Origin: CALJTV01 sp036821185 | GTDB taxonomy: Bacteria; Chloroflexota; Dehalococcoidia; GIF9; UBA5629 | Direction: 5' to 3' | Length of the DNA stretch: 64,000 nucleotides | NCBI GenBank assembly: GCA_036821185.1 | Contig: DAISKD010000001.1 | Location: 372,001-436,000 of the forward strand | Shown here: positions 10,071 to 18,020 of the stretch, in pieces | How positions within the stretch are numbered: the first letter of the stretch is position 1 | Layout of the letters: every line of letters begins with the position of its first letter | Translations under genes and position numbers: made by a program | The notes under the pieces: generated by a model | The model's input: only the letters and a program-made list of their open reading frames with translations | What the model was told of the DNA's origin: nothing | Databases searched by the model: none

Positions 10071-11378
10071 TCAGTATGCTATCAGACTGGGCAAAAAGGT
10101 AGCAAGTGGCGGGAATGCCACGAGAATGGCCACCATAGCCACCAGTGCAATCAAGAAAGGTAAAGCACCTTTGAAAACAGTTTCCAATGCCACATCAGGT
10201 ACGATACTTTTCACCACGTATACATTTACTCCTACAGGTGGTGTGATCACACCCATCCCTGTGGCAAGTACTACCATCACCCCGAACCATATGGGGTCAA
10301 AACCCAGGGCTACAACCACGGGATAGAAAACAGGGATGGTCAAAATAACCAGAGCCAGAGCATCCATAAAACACCCGCCTATAAGATAGACAAACATTAT
10401 AATCCCTACGATAGCAAAAGGGGGCAAGGGCAACTGCACCACCGTTTCAGAAAGAATAAGAGGTATCTTAGTCACCGCCATAAAATGGCCGAAGACCGTC
10501 GCTCCAGCTACTATAACCAACACCATACACGTTATCCGCAACGAATCCTTGACTGCCATCAAGAAACCGGACCACTTTAACTGCCGGGTTACCATACCGA
10601 TAGCCAACACACCAGCAGCCCCCACACCACCAGCCTGCGTAGGACTGAACCAGCCCAAAAAGAGTCCGGTAATAACAAAAGTGAACAGAACCAGAGTTTC
10701 AATAACTCCGGCGAAGGCACCGGTCTCTTTCCTGCTGCCATACAGCTCTGTGGTCAGCGGTGCTAGGTCCGGACGCAACTTACACAACAGCGCCACAGTA
10801 ACTATGAATAAGCCTGCCAGTATCAAACCAGGGAAAATGCCGGCAACGAACAGCTTCCCGATCGACTGCTCAGTCATCACACCGTACACAATAAAAACTG
10901 TACTAGGCGGAATCAGTATACCCAGTGTGCCAGCAGCAGCTATACAACCAGTAGCCAGCGAGTCATCATATCCATATCGTCTCATTTCAGGCACAGACAC
11001 CCTGCCCATAGCTGCTGCAGTAGCCGTAGTCGAACCACAAATTGCCGCAAAGCCAGCGCAAGCCGCTACAGCCGCCATAGCCAGCCCACCACGCAGTCTG
11101 CCCATCACCACATGAGCGGCATCATATAGCCGCTGTCCCATCCCCGATGCAAAGGCAACGCAACCCATTAGTACAAACATGGGGATGACGGTAAAGGAGT
11201 AAGACGAAAATGTGTAAAAAATGTCTCTAGCCAGCACACTAAACGCCGCCTCTGGAGAGACCAGACAGCTAAAGCCAACTACACCCACCAGAGCCATAGC
11301 AAAACCAACCGGCATCCGAAGGAGGAAAAGGACAACCAACAGGACTATGCCGATAATTCCAAGAATCGGTGGGCTCAT
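10071..11378 (-). CDS. dctM: TRAP transporter large permease, DctM type
   Basis: DctM is the large membrane subunit of tripartite ATP-independent periplasmic transporters and carries out ion-coupled uptake of an organic acid. The 435-residue protein is almost wholly hydrophobic, with about 11-12 predicted membrane spans. It shows family signatures such as AAICGSTTATAAAMG, GCIAAAGTLGILIPPS and GMGVITPPVGVNVYV. The length is normal for DctM. Its start overlaps the end of dctQ by 4 bp, so translation is coupled. Confidence 0.95.
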   Translation of the reverse strand: MSPPILGIIGIVLLVVLFLLRMPVGFAMALVGVVGFSCLVSPEAAFSVLARDIFYTFSSYSFTVIPMFVLMGCVAFASGMGQRLYDAAHVVMGRLRGGLAMAAVAACAGFAAICGSTTATAAAMGRVSVPEMRRYGYDDSLATGCIAAAGTLGILIPPSTVFIVYGVMTEQSIGKLFVAGIFPGLILAGLFIVTVALLCKLRPDLAPLTTELYGSRKETGAFAGVIETLVLFTFVITGLFLGWFSPTQAGGVGAAGVLAIGMVTRQLKWSGFLMAVKDSLRITCMVLVIVAGATVFGHFMAVTKIPLILSETVVQLPLPPFAIVGIIMFVYLIGGCFMDALALVILTIPVFYPVVVALGFDPIWFGVMVVLATGMGVITPPVGVNVYVVKSIVPDVALETVFKGALPFLIALVAMVAILVAFPPLATFLPSLIAY

Positions 11379-11857
11379 TTCTTTGAATTCATGGCATCAA
11401 GATACTGCACAATCAACACCAGACAGACTACTATAGCAGACAGAGCTATACCATAGAGAAGAGGGTAGAATGGCAACCTTTGGGTCATAGAGACTTCGCC
11501 ACTTGACTGGAGACTATACCCGAAATCCAAACTTCTCCAAGCTATCAATCCAAACAACAGAATCGATAAGGGATAGATAATGCTAGCAACAACCCTTCGC
11601 CCCACCTTCGGCAGACGCGATACCAAGAATTCCACCTCAATATGACCACGAGTGACCTGAGTCTCGGCTATGGCAAAGCCGATAACTACCACACCTAGGA
11701 AGGCAACGAGTTCAATGCCACCGGGTACAGGGTTACGAAACACCTTGGCACTTATTACATCGATAATTACAAGGACCAGCATCAGAACTAGTGCTGCCCC
11801 GGCACAATAGTTTAACCACCTGCTCAATGCACGAGTCACTACCTCGAACTTGCGCAT
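11375..11857 (-). CDS. dctQ: TRAP transporter small permease, DctQ type
   Basis: DctQ is the four-helix small membrane subunit that pairs with DctM. The 160-residue protein has four hydrophobic segments (about residues 15-37, 43-64, 88-106 and 130-150). It carries the family-like stretch NPVPGGIELVAFLGVVVIGFA, followed by a conserved ETQVTRGHIEVEF. It sits between dctP and dctM. The 87-nt gap from dctP contains a strong hairpin. The ORF start ATG at 11857 gives a normal DctQ N-terminus. Confidence 0.9.
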   Translation of the reverse strand: MRKFEVVTRALSRWLNYCAGAALVLMLVLVIIDVISAKVFRNPVPGGIELVAFLGVVVIGFAIAETQVTRGHIEVEFLVSRLPKVGRRVVASIIYPLSILLFGLIAWRSLDFGYSLQSSGEVSMTQRLPFYPLLYGIALSAIVVCLVLIVQYLDAMNSKK

Positions 11858-11886
11858 ATCAATTCCTGAACCCGGATAACACTAAC

Positions 11887-11919
11887 AGGGTGCTCGGCAA
11901 GTAGGCTGCTGAGCACCCT
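11887..11919 (-). promoter_or_regulatory. Intercistronic hairpin between dctP and dctQ
   Basis: Arms at 11887-11899 and 11907-11919 form a 13-bp stem (one G-U pair in one strand reading) around a 7-nt loop. No run of U follows it on the minus strand, so it is not a classical intrinsic terminator. In TRAP and ABC operons such hairpins often protect or partly terminate the binding-protein mRNA so that more binding protein than permease is made. That role is inferred here. Confidence 0.65.
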
Positions 11920-11944
11920 TGCGCAATAGTACCTATTTAAAACA

Positions 11945-13060
11945 CTACTTGGTAGTAACTAACTCCTTTTCCACCCAGTTGACACAGAATTCGTCACTAG
12001 GTGCTTTTTCTGACCAATACTTTACTCTCGCGACCAAGTAGTCATGATACTCTTTGGCCGGCAATCCCATTGCCGACTTTTGCTGGATATATTCATCTAT
12101 CAAAGGTTGGGCTGCCCTTACCCACCTTGCCATTTCGTTTGCTGACAGCTCGATCAACACCCTTTCCGGAAAACTAAGGAAATACTCTATCGCCACTTTG
12201 TCATAATAGGTCCAGACCATACCATGTTTCTCTACCCATTCTTCACTTACATCAAGAAACACCTTTTTAACATCGCTGGGAAAACCTTCCCACTTCGCCT
12301 TATTTATCACCACAAACATGTCGGTGGTATTGCCAACGTCATAACAAAGGGTCACATATTTCACCACCTCGGCTTGCTTCCACCCTTTGAGCACCTCTCT
12401 TGGCGTGAAGCTGCCATCAATCGTCCCTTTTGACATCAGCTCATAAGCCTCACCTTGGGAAGCTCCATACCCCTTCGCTCCTAGAGCCTCCACTATCTTG
12501 GCACCCACCCCTGTCGACCTGATGACCAGTCCTCTTAGATCTTCTAGTTTTCTTACCGGCTTTTTAGTGGTGAACAAGACTCCAGGACCATGAGCATGAA
12601 AATACAAGACCTGCACATCATCAAATTCTTTCGGCTTAAATTTACGATAAAAGTCGTTCGCCACCTTGGTCGCCACCCAACCGCTGGGATACCCGTGCGG
12701 CAGATCCACTATCTCGGATGCAGGAAACCTGCCCATCGTATAGGCCAAGCACGACATGCCTATGTCAGAGATACCTTTTACGACCCCCTCATAGACCCCG
12801 GCTGCTGGAGTGAGCGAACCGCCAGGGTAGTGAGTAATACGCACTCTACCGTTGGTGCGCTGCTCGACTTCGCGGCAAAACCTTTCAGCTAATACGGAGT
12901 TCAAATGGGTCGGGGGAAAGAAATTGCTGTAAGATAGCTCTATGACCTCAGATGACCTTGTGGGCTTTACACCAGCACACGACCCCGATGCCACCACCAC
13001 AGCAAGGATCAGTACCACAATCTGTGCAAATATGGCCAATCTCATTGCTCGCCTCCTCAA
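11945..13060 (-). CDS. dctP: TRAP transporter substrate-binding lipoprotein, DctP type
   Basis: This is the extracytoplasmic solute receptor that captures the substrate for DctQM. The 371-residue protein begins with a basic N-terminus and hydrophobic core followed by VVASGSCAG, a signal peptide that could end in a lipobox cysteine. The mature part shows DctP features: ELSYSNFFPPTHLNSVLAERF near the N-terminus, and the binding-site region LRGLVIRSTGVGAKIVEALG with the conserved arginine. A clear GAGGAGG lies 6 nt before the ATG. It is the first gene of the dctPQM-ligase operon. The family includes receptors for C4-dicarboxylates, 2-oxo acids and aromatic acids, and the motif does not decide among them. 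Confidence 0.92.
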   Translation of the reverse strand: MRRRAMRLAIFAQIVVLILAVVVASGSCAGVKPTRSSEVIELSYSNFFPPTHLNSVLAERFCREVEQRTNGRVRITHYPGGSLTPAAGVYEGVVKGISDIGMSCLAYTMGRFPASEIVDLPHGYPSGWVATKVANDFYRKFKPKEFDDVQVLYFHAHGPGVLFTTKKPVRKLEDLRGLVIRSTGVGAKIVEALGAKGYGASQGEAYELMSKGTIDGSFTPREVLKGWKQAEVVKYVTLCYDVGNTTDMFVVINKAKWEGFPSDVKKVFLDVSEEWVEKHGMVWTYYDKVAIEYFLSFPERVLIELSANEMARWVRAAQPLIDEYIQQKSAMGLPAKEYHDYLVARVKYWSEKAPSDEFCVNWVEKELVTTK

Positions 13061-13098
13061 AAATCACATTAGTCGCCTTTAAAAGACAGGTTCTAAAA

Positions 13099-13127
13099 AG
13101 ATTAACACATTAGGCGAAGGTAAGCAA
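13099..13127 (-). promoter_or_regulatory. Putative dctP operon promoter
   Basis: Minus strand: TTGCTT (13127-13122), 17-nt spacer, TAATCT (13104-13099). This would give a leader of about 32 nt that contains the GAGGAGG ribosome binding site. The same TTGCTT -35 variant is seen before the HDAC-family gene and endonuclease V. Confidence 0.45.
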
Positions 13128-13261
13128 TAAGTCGTACCAGCTCAGTTTGAACAAGAATAGAGCATCTCCCCAGAGCAATACACAGAGCCGCCATAACTAG
13201 AGACCAGAAACATTGGTCCATGGAAAAATTCGCTAGACACAGATCAGTTTTTGAATATCTA

Positions 13262-15508
13262 CTACTTGACTTCCTTTCTGTAACGACGGGCAACCCACCA
13301 AGCCACTACTACTCCACCGCCAATTAGCACTAAAACAGTAGCAACTATCACCCCGATAAGCCAAGCGCTTACTCCTTCTCTGAGAGGTTCGCCAGGAGCA
13401 AGGACCCTGAATGAGACCTGCTTAGAATCAATGTTGAGTGTATAAGTCCCTGGCTGAACTTTGGTTATACTGAATTCATACCATAGGTAACTTTTACCCT
13501 CGACCCTTACTTCTTGCCTGTGTTCTTCACGCCCATTTATCATAACCGTCAGAGGATAAACATCCGGTGCGCTACCCCTGTTAACTACCTTCACACGCAC
13601 ATTCACACTCTGACCAGCATAGACTTGTTCCGGACTAATTTCGACAGCTCCTACTTCCAAGTGCGCAGTTACACGCCCAGGAATCGCCGGCCCTCCTAAT
13701 ACCGTTATGACACCGTTAGCAGCCCGGTCAGAATCTCCCACGCCACCATCTGTAACACTTATGGTGATGGTGCTGTCACCATCGTCGCTACCTACAGATA
13801 ATCGCTGCCAGGAATGACCACCCCCACATTGCCAGAATTGGGTTCCGCCAGGCGTTGGTGCTGGTAAGGTGATACTAACAATAGCAGTCGAACCAGCAGC
13901 AATGTCAACAACCTTGAACGAAAACAGGCCGTGGAGAAAACTAACATCCGCTGGCTTGCCAGAACAATCTACTTGACTCGGCACAAGTGCCAAAAGATCA
14001 GTAATGTTGCCAATGCTGGCAGCAAAAACGGCCTTACCCGTCCTTGTAGTAGTACCTACAGACTGCACAGCGCCAGTGGTGAAGTTGACTTGCACGCACT
14101 GGCGACACTGTTCACTAGGAACACCAGGATGGTGAGGAGCTTCCGCACATACCGTTACACCTCCAGCCGCATTCCCTGAAGTAAGAATAGAAACTGCCCG
14201 CCCAGTGTCGGTAACCTTCACTATTCGGGTATCCTTATTCTCAAAAATGCCCCTCTCTGTGGTAAAGATAATCTCTGTACCGTCAAAAACATGCCCTCTC
14301 TCCGCCGTGTACTCACCTCCCGAGTTCTTCGTCATGTCAGCAACTACCTTTAATGCAGCGCTTCCCCCGATGACCACGCTCTTAGGCTCAGCAGTTACCT
14401 CCAGCCTGAGCCAAGGCTCATATCGCACATTCGCTGAAACACTGTCACCAGAACCAGCACCTGCACCACTAGGTCCATTGTTGGCCCCCCACCAGTTGTT
14501 TGTACCATCGAGCCATCCTCCGCTCAAATTTTGTATGCCATGAATAGCGTTCTTATAGATAGCGTTAAAGTTTACTTTAACAGTGGGTGCCACCGGCACA
14601 TTACCCCACACCACACAGCCACGTGCATTACCAGTCAGTACGTTCCCCATAATATGAACATCAGACGCATAGGACGTAAGCCGTATCCCATCAGGTGTCT
14701 CGACTTCTCCCCCACTCCGCCGCACAGTGCCATCAATCAGATTGCCCGAAACAAACAGCTGCGAACACCATCGGGGCAAAGTAGTTTCCTCAACCAGAAT
14801 GCCAGCCATCAAGAAGTCGCTGATCTTATTCCCTAAAACAGTCACGTTTTCTACATGACCAAAAACAATACCGGGGCCATTTACATGCTCGATAGAGTTG
14901 CCCTTGATCCCACTGTTCGTTAGCGTACCCAGCCAAAACCCTGCTTTTCCCGTCCCGAGCACTCCATCAATACGGTTGTTAGCTATCGACCACCCTTTAT
15001 AGCTGTTACGGTCGCCGGTATCGTACAGAAAGACAGCCGAACCAATGCAGCTCGTGAAACTATTCGACTTTATCGTAATATTATGAGCGCCAACGCCACC
15101 GAAAATAACAGCCTCAGCTGAGCTAATCTTCTCAAATCTTAAACCCTGAATTACAGTGCCGCTGCCGTCACTCCCTATGGTTATCAGCGACCAATTAGAA
15201 CTACCACCAGTGAGCACAACGCTGCTCGTTGTATAATCCCCGGTGGGAGATGTCAGCGTTATTTTTTTGTTGATATTCAGCAGCTCATTGTATATCCCCG
15301 AGCCCACGACTATAGTGTCGCCTTGCCCAGCCCTTTCTATAGCATGTTGGATAGTACGCCATGGTCTCTTATAGCTACCATCACCTTTAACATCATCCCC
15401 GCTGACAGATACGTGCCAGGTATTTTGTGCTTTCACAACGCTAACCGGAACCACAAGCCCCACCACTAGAGCCGCCAAGATTACCCATATTAATGCGCGA
15501 TTCCTCAT
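13262..15508 (-). CDS. Secreted, membrane-anchored parallel beta-helix surface protein
   Basis: A 748-residue surface protein of unknown specific role. Residues 1-27 form a signal peptide (hydrophobic core, then VVKAQN). Residues about 30-345 are a right-handed beta-helix of the NosD/pectate-lyase-fold type with recurring N-x-I turns (for example VTVLGNKISDFLMAGI), introduced by DGSYKRPWRTIQHAIERA as in DUF1565-like proteins. An invasin/Ig-like domain (about 355-460), a choice-of-anchor-like domain around GTQFWQCGGGHSWQRL (about 540-610) and a CARDB-like adhesion domain (about 620-705) follow. The C-terminus is one membrane helix (about 712-738) with a basic tail, RRYRKEVK. AAGGAGATG precedes the ATG. 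It may bind polysaccharide or form part of the cell surface; an enzymatic role is not shown. Confidence 0.85.
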   Translation of the reverse strand: MRNRALIWVILAALVVGLVVPVSVVKAQNTWHVSVSGDDVKGDGSYKRPWRTIQHAIERAGQGDTIVVGSGIYNELLNINKKITLTSPTGDYTTSSVVLTGGSSNWSLITIGSDGSGTVIQGLRFEKISSAEAVIFGGVGAHNITIKSNSFTSCIGSAVFLYDTGDRNSYKGWSIANNRIDGVLGTGKAGFWLGTLTNSGIKGNSIEHVNGPGIVFGHVENVTVLGNKISDFLMAGILVEETTLPRWCSQLFVSGNLIDGTVRRSGGEVETPDGIRLTSYASDVHIMGNVLTGNARGCVVWGNVPVAPTVKVNFNAIYKNAIHGIQNLSGGWLDGTNNWWGANNGPSGAGAGSGDSVSANVRYEPWLRLEVTAEPKSVVIGGSAALKVVADMTKNSGGEYTAERGHVFDGTEIIFTTERGIFENKDTRIVKVTDTGRAVSILTSGNAAGGVTVCAEAPHHPGVPSEQCRQCVQVNFTTGAVQSVGTTTRTGKAVFAASIGNITDLLALVPSQVDCSGKPADVSFLHGLFSFKVVDIAAGSTAIVSITLPAPTPGGTQFWQCGGGHSWQRLSVGSDDGDSTITISVTDGGVGDSDRAANGVITVLGGPAIPGRVTAHLEVGAVEISPEQVYAGQSVNVRVKVVNRGSAPDVYPLTVMINGREEHRQEVRVEGKSYLWYEFSITKVQPGTYTLNIDSKQVSFRVLAPGEPLREGVSAWLIGVIVATVLVLIGGGVVVAWWVARRYRKEVK

Positions 15509-15549
15509 TTTTACATCTCCTTATCGCAGCCCTAGCACAGACAATGCTT

Positions 15550-15578
15550 AGTCTAAGCGCAAAAATCGCATTTGTCAA
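15550..15578 (-). promoter_or_regulatory. Promoter of the beta-helix surface protein gene
   Basis: Minus strand: perfect TTGACA (15578-15573), 17-nt spacer, TAGACT (15555-15550), with a leader of about 35 nt that carries a good ribosome binding site. Its -35 lies 11 bp from the -35 of the divergent kamA-like gene. Confidence 0.6.
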
Positions 15579-15589
15579 TAGTGGAGACA

Positions 15590-15618
15590 TTGACAACCGG
15601 GACGAATTGTGTTACGGT
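15590..15618 (+). promoter_or_regulatory. Promoter of the kamA-like cluster
   Basis: TTGACA (15590-15595), a 17-nt spacer and TACGGT (15613-15618). The -10 is weak but the -35 is perfect. Together with the divergent promoter it forms the inverted repeat TTGTCAAT-N9-ATTGACAA (15572-15596), which could be a shared operator or simply two mirrored -35 boxes. Confidence 0.5.
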
Positions 15619-15669
15619 ATCATCAAAGGCACTACATATAGTAATTTGAATCTGTAAGGAGGAGCACTA

Positions 15670-17001
15670 GTGATAAGAAATAACTCTAATTTCGATGATA
15701 AGCAAGACGAGCCTCCCGGCTTGGCGACCACCGACAACGATGCGGTGGTGGAGGACGAAGAACCTCCAAGTTCCGGTAGCAATACTAAAGACCTTAGTAT
15801 ACGGGAGAAGATTTTTGGCTATGTCCCAGACAAGAATTGGTACGATTGGAAATGGCAGTTCCGACATAGGATTACCAGTGTTGAACAACTGGCGCACCTG
15901 ATACCACTCTCGAAAAAGGAACAGATAGAGCTCAAATTAGTAAGCGGTAGGTATCCATTCTCCATAACCCCATATTATCTATCCCTCATTGACCTTAGTA
16001 ACCCTGACGACCCTATCAAAAAACAAGCTATTCCTTCATTTCAGGAGATAGCTTTGTCCGGCAATGGGTCTGAAGACCCTCTTACCGAAAAAAGGCAGTC
16101 CGTGGTTCCGGGCCTAGTGCATCGCTACCCTGACAGAGTTCTTATGGTACTTACCGACATATGTCCCGTCCTTTGTCGCCACTGTACCCGCAAACGGGAA
16201 TGGCACACGGGTGGCTGGGTGCACACTCCAGCAGAAATCGCACTAATGCTTGACTATATCCGAAAACACAAAGAAATCAGGGATGTGATAATATCAGGGG
16301 GTGACCCTTTATCGCTTTCCACATCACGTCTTGAAAGCATTATCGCTGGTCTGAGACAAATCAAACATGTAGAAATAATCCGCATTGGTACCAGATTTCC
16401 CGTCGTATTACCCCAGCGTATCGACGATGAACTGTGCAACATGTTATCTAAATACGGTCCCATATGGCTTAATACACAATTTAACCATCCTAAAGAGATA
16501 ACCCCTGAGTCCGCGGCCGCTTGTGATAAGTTATTGCGAGCGGGGATACCTGTAAGCAATCAATCAGTGTTGCTCAAGGGCATAAACGACTCAGTAGCAA
16601 TTCAGCTGAAGCTCTGCCACGGACTTCTAAGGATAAAAGTGCGTCCTTACTACCTCTTTCAGTGCGACGAAGTTAAAGGGACAGAACATTTCCGCACACC
16701 TGTGGAGACCGGCATCATGATAATCGAAAAAATGCGGGGACATACCTCCGGACTGGCTGTGCCCACCTTTGTTATCGACTTACCGGATGGTGGCGGGAAA
16801 GTCCCTCTCCAGCCAAATTATCTGCTGGCACACACACAAAGCGAGCTTATACTGAGAAATTACCAGGGGCGGTTCTTCTGGTACCGGAACCCCAAAGCAG
16901 AACCTGAATCGACCGAAGTGTCCTGGCTGTCTGAACACTATGACCTAACAGCACAAGTGAGAGACGGATATAATCAGCCCCACCCGGTAGCCAAGAAATG
17001 A
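15670..17001 (+). CDS. Lysine-2,3-aminomutase-like radical SAM enzyme (KamA family)
   Basis: KamA enzymes use a [4Fe-4S] cluster, S-adenosylmethionine and PLP to move an amino group from C2 to C3 of an amino acid, usually L-lysine to beta-lysine. The 443-residue protein has the cluster motif C165-x3-C169-x2-C172 (CPVLCRHC), followed by TRKREW. The PLP lysine is in DGGGKVPL (K377), and TQFNHPKEIT is conserved. The two aspartates known to hold the lysine side chain in the clostridial enzyme have counterparts in LLKGIND and FQCDEVKGTEHFRTP, which favours lysine over glutamate as substrate. The start is GTG, preceded by AAGGAGGAG. The first 40 residues are acidic and poorly conserved. The stop codon overlaps the next gene, and four genes form one cluster. 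Confidence 0.88.
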   Translation: MIRNNSNFDDKQDEPPGLATTDNDAVVEDEEPPSSGSNTKDLSIREKIFGYVPDKNWYDWKWQFRHRITSVEQLAHLIPLSKKEQIELKLVSGRYPFSITPYYLSLIDLSNPDDPIKKQAIPSFQEIALSGNGSEDPLTEKRQSVVPGLVHRYPDRVLMVLTDICPVLCRHCTRKREWHTGGWVHTPAEIALMLDYIRKHKEIRDVIISGGDPLSLSTSRLESIIAGLRQIKHVEIIRIGTRFPVVLPQRIDDELCNMLSKYGPIWLNTQFNHPKEITPESAAACDKLLRAGIPVSNQSVLLKGINDSVAIQLKLCHGLLRIKVRPYYLFQCDEVKGTEHFRTPVETGIMIIEKMRGHTSGLAVPTFVIDLPDGGGKVPLQPNYLLAHTQSELILRNYQGRFFWYRNPKAEPESTEVSWLSEHYDLTAQVRDGYNQPHPVAKK

Positions 17002-18020
17002 GAATAGGTCTGACTTATGACTTGAAAGAAGACGTCCAGAGGGAGCTGCATTCAACTTCTTCTGCATCCCTGGAAGACGCCCTGGAGGAATACGACTGCG
17101 CAGAAACCATAGACGCCATTGCTTCTGCCCTAAAAGGTAACGGCTATTCGGTTATTAAACTCGGCGGAGGCAAAGCTTTTTTGAACAACATTCTTCGTTG
17201 CAGCGTTGACTTTGTATTCAATATAGCTGAGGGCAGAGGTACTTACAAGAGCAGGGAAGCGCAGATCCCGTGCGTCCTTGAAATGCTGGGGATTCCATAT
17301 TCAGGCTCCGATCCCCAATGTCTGTCAATATGTTTGGACAAACCACTGACCAAAAAATTGGTAGCGATATCGGGTATATGCACCCCCAGATGGAAACTCG
17401 TCACTAATGTTAGCCAACTAACAGATATAGAGCATACACCATTCCCTCTCCCAGCCTTAATTAAGCCAGCCTATGAAGGTTCAAGTAAGGGCATCCGCTC
17501 GAACTCTATAGCCAGAACGACAACACAGCTAATAGAGATAACAACTTCTGTCCTAGAACGATATCAACAGCCTGTACTGGTCGAGGAGTTTATCGCCGGT
17601 GATGATATCACGGTAGGCATGATCGGTAACTCGCCAGCTAACGTCCTAGGTATTATGCGCGTCCTGCCCAAAAAAAATACCCAACACTTTGTATATTCAC
17701 TTGAAATGAAACGCGACTGGGAACAGCTACTGGAATATGAATGTCCGGCTAACCTCCCACCAGCAACGACCGAGCAAATTGCCAAGGCAAGCATCCGAAT
17801 ATTTGAAACCCTGGGATGCCGGGACTTTGCCAGGATCGACTTCAGGCTTGGTCAGGATGGAAACTCTTACTTCTTAGAAATAAACCCGTTGCCTGGACTT
17901 AACCCCAAAAGCAGTGACCTACCTATCATGGCAAGCAAAATGGGCATGAGCTACCAGCATCTTATCATTGAAATACTAAAGTCAGCTCTACAAAGGTACT
18001 CTCAATGCGTGGCGAGATAA
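16998..18020 (+). CDS. ATP-grasp ligase, D-Ala-D-Ala ligase-like (first of two)
   Basis: ATP-grasp enzymes activate a carboxylate as an acyl phosphate and join it to an amine. The 340-residue protein resembles D-alanine--D-alanine ligase: ALIKPAYEGSSKGI, LVEEFIAGDDITVGM, CRDFARIDFRLGQDG and YFLEINPLPGLNPKSSD carry the ATP and Mg residues. The N-terminus (MRIGLTYDLKEDV) and the stretch DFVFNIAEG differ from true Ddl, which begins with a GG-S-EHEVS motif, so the substrates are probably not two D-alanines. It starts inside an ATGA shared with the KamA-like gene, and a second ligase follows. The likely job is amide-bond formation on a product of the aminomutase, which is inference. Confidence 0.85.
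   Translation: MRIGLTYDLKEDVQRELHSTSSASLEDALEEYDCAETIDAIASALKGNGYSVIKLGGGKAFLNNILRCSVDFVFNIAEGRGTYKSREAQIPCVLEMLGIPYSGSDPQCLSICLDKPLTKKLVAISGICTPRWKLVTNVSQLTDIEHTPFPLPALIKPAYEGSSKGIRSNSIARTTTQLIEITTSVLERYQQPVLVEEFIAGDDITVGMIGNSPANVLGIMRVLPKKNTQHFVYSLEMKRDWEQLLEYECPANLPPATTEQIAKASIRIFETLGCRDFARIDFRLGQDGNSYFLEINPLPGLNPKSSDLPIMASKMGMSYQHLIIEILKSALQRYSQCVAR

Noticed and set aside
10549..11115. 188-codon open frame on the plus strand within dctM
   Set aside because: It is the antisense shadow of a hydrophobic membrane protein gene, rich in proline, threonine and alanine as expected for such shadows.
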